A stretch of DNA of 15,556 bases from an uncultured Collinsella sp. GTDB taxonomy: Bacteria > Actinomycetota > Coriobacteriia > Coriobacteriales > Coriobacteriaceae. Made by a program: the position numbers and the translations under genes. The number at the start of each line of letters is the position of its first letter. Position 1 is the stretch's first letter. Of the stretch, positions 7,023-15,556 are shown piece by piece. The notes below the pieces were generated by a model, which was not told the origin of the DNA, made no database searches, and saw nothing but the letters and a program-made list of their open reading frames with translations. The stretch is from contig URNM01000032.1 of the NCBI GenBank assembly GCA_900549185.1, positions 1-15,556 of the forward strand, given 5' to 3'.

Positions 7023-7718
7023 ATGGACGAGAAGAACGAAGAGCTCGTGGATGCACAGATCGTCGAAGAGGACAGCCGCATGTATGGGCACGCCGAGGGC
7101 GAGCCTGGTGGCGAGGTCGCTGACGAGCCGGCACTGGTGCTGGGCGACGACGACCCGCACGATGCCGAGCTGCACGAGAAGATTCTTTCGGAGGAGTGCG
7201 CCTGGAAGGGCAAGATCCTCGACGTCCACCGTCTTGAGGTTGAACTGCCCAACGGTCACCGCAGCGCCCGCGATATCGTTCGCCATCCGGGTGCGGCGGC
7301 CGTTGTGGCACTGACCGAGAGCGGCAAGATCGTACTGGTGCGTCAGTACCGCACCGCCATCGACCGCGTGACGGTCGAGATTCCCGCCGGCAAGCTCGAT
7401 CCAGGCGAGGACCCGCTCGATTGCGCCAAGCGCGAACTGCATGAGGAGACGGGCTTTAGGGCCGGTCGCATTCGCTTTTTGACGTCGATTGTCACGTCCT
7501 GCGGTTTTTGCGATGAGATCATCCACATCTACTTGGCTACCAAGCTCGAGTTTGATGCGCCCAACCCCGATGATGACGAGTTTGTCAACGTGGACCTGGT
7601 GCCGCTACACGAGCTGATCGACGCCGTGCTCGACGGCAAGATCGAAGACGCCAAGACCGTCGTAGGCGCGCTTGCCTGCGACAGCATCGCGCACCGCCTT
7701 GGGGGCACGGAGCTTTAA
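7023..7718 (+). CDS. Nudix hydrolase, ADP-ribose pyrophosphatase-like
   Basis: Probably hydrolyses ADP-ribose or a related nucleoside diphosphate sugar to nucleotide monophosphates. A complete Nudix box runs from Gly123 to Phe145: Gly123, Glu129, Arg137, Glu138, Glu141, Glu142 and Gly144 all fit GX5EX7REUXEEXGU. The preceding VRQYR and EIPAGKLDPGE and the following SCGFCDEIIHIYLA resemble the ADP-ribose pyrophosphatase branch. Residues 1-55 are an unusual, strongly acidic extension, probably disordered, before the catalytic fold. ATG 7023 is preferred because AGAGGG lies 9 bases upstream; the ATG at 7014 would abut that site. Exact substrate cannot be read from sequence. It sits 21 bases after purD. 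Confidence 0.9.
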   Translation: MDEKNEELVDAQIVEEDSRMYGHAEGEPGGEVADEPALVLGDDDPHDAELHEKILSEECAWKGKILDVHRLEVELPNGHRSARDIVRHPGAAAVVALTESGKIVLVRQYRTAIDRVTVEIPAGKLDPGEDPLDCAKRELHEETGFRAGRIRFLTSIVTSCGFCDEIIHIYLATKLEFDAPNPDDDEFVNVDLVPLHELIDAVLDGKIEDAKTVVGALACDSIAHRLGGTEL

Positions 7719-7730
7719 CGAGTGGGGATA

Positions 7731-7769
7731 GCCCTGGGACAAGTACTACTGATTGCTTTGTCCCAGGGC
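7731..7769 (+). terminator. Long perfect inverted repeat between Nudix and ABC genes
   Basis: GCCCTGGGACAA and TTGTCCCAGGGC form a perfect 12-bp stem (13 with a G-U pair) around a loop of about 13-15 bases. It starts 12 bases after the Nudix stop codon. No T tract follows, so it may be a weak or Rho-assisted terminator, an RNA-stabilising structure, or a protein-binding palindrome in front of the exporter gene. Confidence 0.5.
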
Positions 7770-7800
7770 CTTACGTTGCTGATATTTCTTTGAGGATCAC

Positions 7801-9573
7801 ATGCTGAAGAGGTTTCTTTCGTACTACAAGCCCCAGATGGGGCTTTTTGTTGCTGATACTGTTTGTGCTCTGGTGCTTGCCGCCATTGACCTGGCGTTTC
7901 CCATTATCCTGCGCAATTTGACCGGTGGGCTGTTTACTCAGGGTCAGGCTGCCATTATGCAGGCGCTCGGCATGATCGCGGTGGGCTTGGTGCTGATGTA
8001 TGCCGTCCGCTGCGCCTGCCGCTACTTTGTGAGCTATTGGGGTCACGTGATGGGTGCGCGCATGGAGTCCAAAATGCGCGAGGACCTGTTCGACCAGTAT
8101 GAGCGCTTTAGCTTTGCGTACTTCGACCGCAACAGCTCGGGCGACATGATGAGCCGCGTGGTCAACGACCTGTTCGATATCTGCGAGGCGGCGCACCACG
8201 TGCCCGAGTGGATCATCATCTGCGGCATCGAGATTATCGGCTCGTTTGTGATCCTCTTTACCATCGCCCCGGTGCTGGCGCTCGCCATGGCCGTGGTGAC
8301 GGCGGCGTTTGCGGTCATCATGTTTTGGCAAAACATGCGTATGCGCGAGGTCTTTAGCGACAACCGCAAAAAGATCAGCGGCATCAATGCGCAGCTGCAG
8401 GATTCGCTGGCGGGCATGCGCGTGGTCAAGAGCTTTGCCAATGAGGAGACCGAACGCTTCAAGTTCCGCGCCTCCAACAATCGCTATCTTTCGTCCAAGG
8501 AGAACATGTATCACGCCATGGGCGTCTATACCGCGACGTATGGCCTGCTCTCGGGTGTGCTCTATGTGATCGTGGTGCTGCTGGGCGGCTGGCTGGTCGC
8601 CCAGGGACAGCTGCAGGCGGTCGATATGGCGACCTTTGCACTCTATATTTCGCTGTTCTGCACGCCGCTTGAGACGCTCGTCAATTCGGCCGAAACGTAT
8701 CAGAAGGCTATCGCCGGCTTTAAGCGTATGGACGAGGTGCTCTCGACCGCGCCGGATATCCAGGACAAGCCGGGCGCCACTGATCTGCAGGTGACTGCCG
8801 GCGCCGTGGAGTATCATGACGTGTGCTTTAACTACGAGGACGTTGAGCTGGGCGAGGGCTATGCCGACGAGCGTCCCGTTATCGACCATATGGACCTGTC
8901 CATCAAGCCCGGGCAGACCATCGCTTTGGTTGGCCCTTCGGGCGGCGGCAAGTCCACGACCTGTTCGCTGCTGCCGCGCTTTTATGACGTGGCTACCGGA
9001 TCCATTAGCATCGACGGTCAGGACGTGCGCGATGTGACGCAGCAGAGCCTGCGCCGCGCCATCGGCCTGGTGCAGCAGGATGTCTACCTGTTTGACGGTA
9101 CGATTGGCGAGAACATCGCCTACGGCAAGCCGGGTGCTACGGCAGAAGAGATCTCCGAGGCGGCCCGTCGCGCCAATATCGATACCTTTATCGAATCGCT
9201 TCCGCAGGGCTACGACACCGTGGTGGGCGAGCGCGGCAGCCGTCTTTCGGGCGGACAGAAGCAGCGTGTTGCCATCGCGCGCGTGTTTCTCAAGAACCCC
9301 AAGATCCTGATCTTGGACGAGGCGACGAGTGCTTTGGATAACGAGAGCGAGGAGGCGGTGCAGGAGTCACTCGAAGAGCTGGCGCGTGCCCGCACCACGA
9401 TTATCATCGCCCACCGTCTCTCGACCATTAAACACGCCGATGAGATTGCGACCGTTGAGCATGGTCGCGTTGTGGAGCGTGGCACGCACGAGGAGCTTCT
9501 CGCCCGTGGCGGTACCTATGCCCGTTACTATCGAATGCAGTTCGAAGGTGCGCGTGCGCACGAGCTCGACTGA
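7801..9573 (+). CDS. ABC transporter, exporter type (membrane domain plus ATPase)
   Basis: A 590-residue half-transporter that likely works as a dimer in the cytoplasmic membrane to export an unidentified substrate. The first about 310 residues hold the six-helix membrane domain (hydrophobic stretches near 15-37, 52-70, 138-176 and 243-290). The ATPase has Walker A GPSGGGKST (378-386), a Q-loop in GLVQQDVYLFDGTIGENIAYG, signature LSGGQKQR (483-490), Walker B ILILDEATSALD and the switch His538. All catalytic residues are intact. GAGGATC upstream fixes ATG 7801. No second half-transporter lies alongside, so it is a homodimer or its partner is elsewhere. The next gene begins 19 bases after it and is probably co-transcribed. 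Substrate, drug or lipid or peptide, cannot be told. Confidence 0.93.
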   Translation: MLKRFLSYYKPQMGLFVADTVCALVLAAIDLAFPIILRNLTGGLFTQGQAAIMQALGMIAVGLVLMYAVRCACRYFVSYWGHVMGARMESKMREDLFDQYERFSFAYFDRNSSGDMMSRVVNDLFDICEAAHHVPEWIIICGIEIIGSFVILFTIAPVLALAMAVVTAAFAVIMFWQNMRMREVFSDNRKKISGINAQLQDSLAGMRVVKSFANEETERFKFRASNNRYLSSKENMYHAMGVYTATYGLLSGVLYVIVVLLGGWLVAQGQLQAVDMATFALYISLFCTPLETLVNSAETYQKAIAGFKRMDEVLSTAPDIQDKPGATDLQVTAGAVEYHDVCFNYEDVELGEGYADERPVIDHMDLSIKPGQTIALVGPSGGGKSTTCSLLPRFYDVATGSISIDGQDVRDVTQQSLRRAIGLVQQDVYLFDGTIGENIAYGKPGATAEEISEAARRANIDTFIESLPQGYDTVVGERGSRLSGGQKQRVAIARVFLKNPKILILDEATSALDNESEEAVQESLEELARARTTIIIAHRLSTIKHADEIATVEHGRVVERGTHEELLARGGTYARYYRMQFEGARAHELD

Positions 9574-9592
9574 TTGATATGACAGGAAGTTT

Positions 9593-10555
9593 ATGGCTGA
9601 CAAGAACCCTTTGACTCCGGAAGAAGTGACGGAGTTATTCTCCGAAATCGATGCATCCGGCGTCTTGGATCCCACGCTCGCCAAAAAGCGTACCGAGCGC
9701 ATGCGTGAGAAGGAGGCTGCGGCCAAGCGCGGTGACAAAGCGGCGCTAGCGCAGCTGCGCAGCGAGGACCGCGCGAGCCAGGCAAAACATACCGACCCGC
9801 TGTCCGAGGACGATCCTTCGGGCTCGCAGGTGAGCCATACCATTACGAAGACCGCGATGGCCGTGGTCATCGGTATTTTGGTGCTGATCGTGGGCATGCA
9901 GATTGGCTACGGCGTGATGCGTCGTCTGAACACCGCCAACCTGTCCGAGAGCGTTTCGGTCGATACCGTTTCGACGGCGCTGAAGGGCGGCCTTGAGTGG
10001 GGCAACGGCTTTACGCAGTTCCCGCTCGACTTCACCGTCGATGAAGCCGATGAACGCACGGGCACGGTCGAGGTGACGGTGTTGGACACATCGTCTGCCA
10101 ACGAGCTCGAGCTGCTGTCCAACGGGCAGATTCAGGCCGCGGCGCTTGCGACCAACGCGCTGCTCAACGATAAGATCGACCGCGTGGTGTATAACGTTCA
10201 CGCCTATATCGACGAGGATAGCAACATTCAGCATGATTCCTTCTTTGGCATGTTCCCCGCCCAGGGCCACCAGAGCGCCATTCTGACGTTTGTGTGGACC
10301 AAGAGCTCATCCAACGCCACGAATATCGACTGGAAGATGCGCATCGTGAGTATGGATGACACCATCGCCGAGCGCATTCAGAAGCAGGTGAACTCGGTGT
10401 CGTCGTTGATTGAGGACCCGGTGGTGAGCCAGACCAAGATTGACGAGGAAAAGGCCGAACGTGACCTGGAGCATCGTCTGCATGGCCGCGAGATTTTCCG
10501 CGGCGGCAAGCCCGATCGCACACCGTCCGAACTGCTGGAGCAGGACAAGAAATAA
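9593..10555 (+). CDS. Membrane-anchored protein of unknown function
   Basis: I do not recognise this 320-residue protein. It has a charged N-terminal region (1-84) including a Lys/Arg/Glu/Ala-rich, probably helical stretch at about 28-66, then one strong membrane segment near 87-106 (AMAVVIGILVLIVGMQIGYG), then about 210 residues. The lack of a cleavable signal peptide and the short hydrophobic segment suggest an anchor with the C-terminal part outside. That part is mixed alpha/beta in character, with GGLEWGNGFTQFPLDFTVD, FFGMFPAQGHQSAILTFVW and a highly charged end (about 281-320). It follows the ABC exporter by 19 bases with AGGAAG upstream of ATG 9593, so it may be an accessory of that transporter, but this is only inferred from position. 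Confidence 0.85.
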   Translation: MADKNPLTPEEVTELFSEIDASGVLDPTLAKKRTERMREKEAAAKRGDKAALAQLRSEDRASQAKHTDPLSEDDPSGSQVSHTITKTAMAVVIGILVLIVGMQIGYGVMRRLNTANLSESVSVDTVSTALKGGLEWGNGFTQFPLDFTVDEADERTGTVEVTVLDTSSANELELLSNGQIQAAALATNALLNDKIDRVVYNVHAYIDEDSNIQHDSFFGMFPAQGHQSAILTFVWTKSSSNATNIDWKMRIVSMDDTIAERIQKQVNSVSSLIEDPVVSQTKIDEEKAERDLEHRLHGREIFRGGKPDRTPSELLEQDKK

Positions 10556-10564
10556 TAAGACGCC

Positions 10565-10605
10565 ATCATCCCGCGTGAGCCACAAGCCCGCGCGGGATGA
10601 TTTTT
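10565..10605 (+). terminator. Intrinsic terminator after the unknown membrane protein gene
   Basis: ATCATCCCGCG and CGCGGGATGAT form a perfect 11-bp stem with a 15-base loop, followed by five T. It starts 9 bases after the stop codon and separates the ABC gene pair from carAB. Confidence 0.92.
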
Positions 10606-10697
10606 CTGGGACGGGGATTAAAAAATCATTATGCATAGAAAGTCATAATTATCATTTCGTAAACATTTCGATGAAATTAACGCCATGAGGCATGCTT

Positions 10698-10713
10698 GCG
10701 GTTACAATACCGC
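10698..10713 (+). promoter_or_regulatory. carA -10 region within a perfect palindrome
   Basis: TACAAT (10703-10708, 5 of 6 consensus bases) is flanked exactly by GCGGT and ACCGC, so the -10 box is the centre of a 16-bp inverted repeat. The best -35 candidate, TTAACG (10677-10682), is 20 bases upstream and so poorly spaced, as expected for a promoter that needs an activator or has an unusual architecture. The predicted start would lie near 10715, giving a leader of about 50 bases that contains the PyrR-type hairpin. Confidence 0.45.
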
Positions 10714-10729
10714 GAGGCCTAACTACACA

Positions 10730-10760
10730 CCTTTAAGCCGGTCCTGTGAGACCGGGAAGG
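10730..10760 (+). promoter_or_regulatory. PyrR-type RNA hairpin over the carA ribosome binding site
   Basis: The upper stem CCGGTC/GACCGG (10738-10743/10750-10755) carries the hexaloop CTGTGA, matching the CNGNGA loop and the TCCNGNGAG core of known PyrR binding sites. Below it a purine bulge AAG (10735-10737) and a lower stem CCTTT/GAAGG (10730-10734/10756-10760) complete the usual shape. The lower stem takes in most of the Shine-Dalgarno sequence GGAAGGAG (10755-10762), 4 bases before the carA start. PyrR binds such loops when UMP or UTP is high. Here that should block carA translation, rather than act through a terminator, since none lies between hairpin and gene. Confidence 0.8.
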
Positions 10761-10766
10761 AGAATT

Positions 10767-12212
10767 ATGGCGAACAACCATACCGCGGGCGCTGCCGCCC
10801 GCACCTTCGCGCCCAGCGAGCTTTGCCAGCGTATGCTGGCCAAAACCAGCAAGGGCACCTGTGGTCCCTGCATCCTGTATCTTGAGGATGGGACCATTTT
10901 TTATGGACGTGCATGCGGCGCCGAGGGCACCGCGACCGGCGAAGTCTGCTTCAACACCTCGCTCGAGGGCTACTTTGAGGTCATGACCGACCCGAGTTAT
11001 GCCGGCCAAATCGTAACCATGACCTATCCGCAGATCGGCAACTACGGTATCGACGAGACCGACGTCCAGTCGGCCTTCCCCGGCGACGCCGTGCGCCCTG
11101 CGAGCGCTCCGGCTATGCGCGGCATGATCGTTCGCGACATGTGCGCCACGCCTTCTAACTGGCGCTCGGCCGTCAGCGTGCCGGAGTATCTGCGCGCCCA
11201 CGGCATCGTCGCTATCGAGGGCGTCGACACCCGCGCTCTTGTGCGCCACCTGCGCGACAATGGTTCCAAGATGGGCATTATCTCGACCGAGATCTTCGAC
11301 GTCGACGAGCTTGCCGAGCGTCTGGCCGCAGCGCCCACGCTGGTAGGCGAGAACCTGGTCAAGACCGTAAGTTGCCCCGCGCCTCATGAGTTTGTGGCTG
11401 CCGACCTGCCTGCCGCGCATGACTTTGCGCTTTCGGCTGCCGCTCCTGCCCGTCACAAAGTGGTCGCCTACGACTGCGGTGTGAAGCGCGGCATTCTGGA
11501 GGGGCTGGTCCGCGCCGGCTGCGACCTTACCGTCGTGCCGTGGGACACGCCTGCCCAGCAGGTGCTCGACATGAATCCCGACGGCGTCTTTTTGTCCAAT
11601 GGCCCCGGCGACCCCGACGCCGTGGTGGAGACCTACGAGCAGGTGCAGCAGCTGATCGGCAAGGTGCCGGTCTTTGGTATTTGTCTTGGTCACCAGATGA
11701 TCAGCCTGGCCTGCGGCGCTCAGATGGAAAAGCTTAAGTTCGGTCACCGCGGTGGCAACCAGCCGGTCATGAACCTGGTAAGCCGTCGCGTGGAGATTAC
11801 CGCGCAAAACCATGGCTTTGGTCTGCTGTTCCCCAGCTTGGGCAAGCTTGTCCCCGAGCTTTCCGGCGGCGAGACCGAGCATGCGGCCGATGGGGATCTG
11901 CGCGTCTGGGTGCGCCGCGGCATCGCGCCAGTCGTGATGAACGAGCGCTTTGGCCGCATTCGCCTGACGCACGTAAATCTCAATGATGGCACCGCCGAGG
12001 GCATCCAGCTGCTCGACGCGCCGTGCTTCTCGGTTCAGTATCATCCCGAGGCCTCGCCTGGCCCTACCGATGCCCACTATCTCTTTACCGCCTTTACGCG
12101 ACTCATGGACGGCGAGGAAGACTATCTGGACATCGATACTGCCAAGGACCGCCTACAGGGCTGGAATTTCGCCGAGAACGGTTCCGCCGCGACCGAGACC
12201 GAGGAGAACTAA
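10767..12212 (+). CDS. carA: Carbamoyl-phosphate synthase, small (glutaminase) subunit
   Basis: Hydrolyses glutamine and passes ammonia to CarB for carbamoyl phosphate synthesis, feeding pyrimidine and arginine pathways. The N-terminal domain is recognisable by YLEDGTIFYGRACG, EVCFNTSLEGYFEVMTDPSY and VDTRALVRHLRDNG. The class I glutaminase has VFLSNGPGDPD and the triad Cys306 (FGICLGHQ), His426 and Glu428 (YHPEASPGP). At 481 residues it is much longer than the roughly 360-380 of the family: about 30 extra residues at the N-terminus, about 36 inserted between ITAQNHGF (ends 351) and RLTHVNLNDGT (starts 399), and a tail of about 30. ATG 10767 follows GGAAGGAG. The GTG at 10746 lies inside the PyrR-type loop and is rejected. 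carB starts 1 base after its stop. Confidence 0.95.
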   Translation: MANNHTAGAAARTFAPSELCQRMLAKTSKGTCGPCILYLEDGTIFYGRACGAEGTATGEVCFNTSLEGYFEVMTDPSYAGQIVTMTYPQIGNYGIDETDVQSAFPGDAVRPASAPAMRGMIVRDMCATPSNWRSAVSVPEYLRAHGIVAIEGVDTRALVRHLRDNGSKMGIISTEIFDVDELAERLAAAPTLVGENLVKTVSCPAPHEFVAADLPAAHDFALSAAAPARHKVVAYDCGVKRGILEGLVRAGCDLTVVPWDTPAQQVLDMNPDGVFLSNGPGDPDAVVETYEQVQQLIGKVPVFGICLGHQMISLACGAQMEKLKFGHRGGNQPVMNLVSRRVEITAQNHGFGLLFPSLGKLVPELSGGETEHAADGDLRVWVRRGIAPVVMNERFGRIRLTHVNLNDGTAEGIQLLDAPCFSVQYHPEASPGPTDAHYLFTAFTRLMDGEEDYLDIDTAKDRLQGWNFAENGSAATETEEN

Positions 12213-12213
12213 C

Positions 12214-15528
<3,315 letters not shown>

Positions 15529-15530
15529 TG

Positions 15531-15556
15531 CTGTCTCTTATACACATCTCCGAGCC
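15531..15556. other. Sequencing adapter (Nextera mosaic end), not genomic
   Basis: The last 26 bases begin CTGTCTCTTATACACATCT, the 19-base Tn5 mosaic end used in Nextera libraries, and continue CCGAGCC, the start of the read-2 side adapter. This is synthetic sequence left untrimmed at the contig end. Genomic sequence ends at about 15530. Confidence 0.97.

Noticed and set aside
7758..7786. Promoter TTGTCC-N17-GATATT for the ABC gene
   Set aside because: Transcription would begin within or after the GAGGA ribosome binding site, leaving the mRNA without it.
11983..12213. Upstream extension of carB overlapping the end of carA
   Set aside because: ATG 12214 has a good ribosome binding site and gives the expected CarB N-terminus; the extension reads an out-of-frame Ser/Arg-rich copy of carA.
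15531..15549. Transposon end (Tn5-like mosaic end) as a natural mobile element
   Set aside because: The sequence is the engineered mosaic end and is followed by the commercial adapter bases at the very end of the contig, so it is a library artefact.

Overview
The window is a GC-rich (roughly 60%) bacterial chromosome segment of ordinary housekeeping genes. The compact layout, strong AGGAGG-type ribosome binding sites, a zinc-ribbon (C+) ribosomal protein S18, CCA-encoding tRNA genes and overall codon use fit an actinobacterium of the class Coriobacteriia, most likely Collinsella or a close relative. That assignment is inference from gene content and sequence style; no marker gene was compared with a database.

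Layout. Bases 1-100 hold a terminator-like hairpin and a 24-bp orphan copy of the 3' end of a serine tRNA. Bases 121-434 (minus strand) hold two serine tRNA genes, GGA then CGA in transcription order, with a promoter upstream and an intrinsic terminator after each. Bases 390-893 have no convincing gene; they contain DnaA-box-like sites and the likely promoter and leader of the ribosomal operon. Bases 894-2653 are rpsF-ssb-rpsR-rplI, closed by a strong terminator. Then come dnaB (2807-4198), purA (4292-5578), purD (5697-7001), a Nudix hydrolase (7023-7718), an ABC exporter half-transporter (7801-9573) and a one-membrane-segment protein of unknown function (9593-10555), closed by another terminator. 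The window ends with carA-carB (10767-15528).

How the genes work together. The first block supplies 30S and 50S proteins (S6, S18, L9), single-strand DNA-binding protein and the replicative helicase, a widely conserved arrangement. purA and purD act in AMP synthesis and in the second step of de novo purine synthesis. The Nudix enzyme probably cleans up ADP-ribose or similar nucleotides. carAB makes carbamoyl phosphate for pyrimidines and arginine.

The most notable regulatory element is a PyrR-type binding hairpin directly in front of carA. Its lower stem includes the Shine-Dalgarno sequence, which predicts translational repression by uridine nucleotides. CarA also carries an unusual insertion of about 36 residues in its glutaminase domain.

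The last 26 bases (15531-15556) are not genomic: they match the Nextera mosaic end plus the start of the read-2 adapter, so the contig is untrimmed there. I see no mobile-element gene, CRISPR array, defence system or clearly new multi-gene system.
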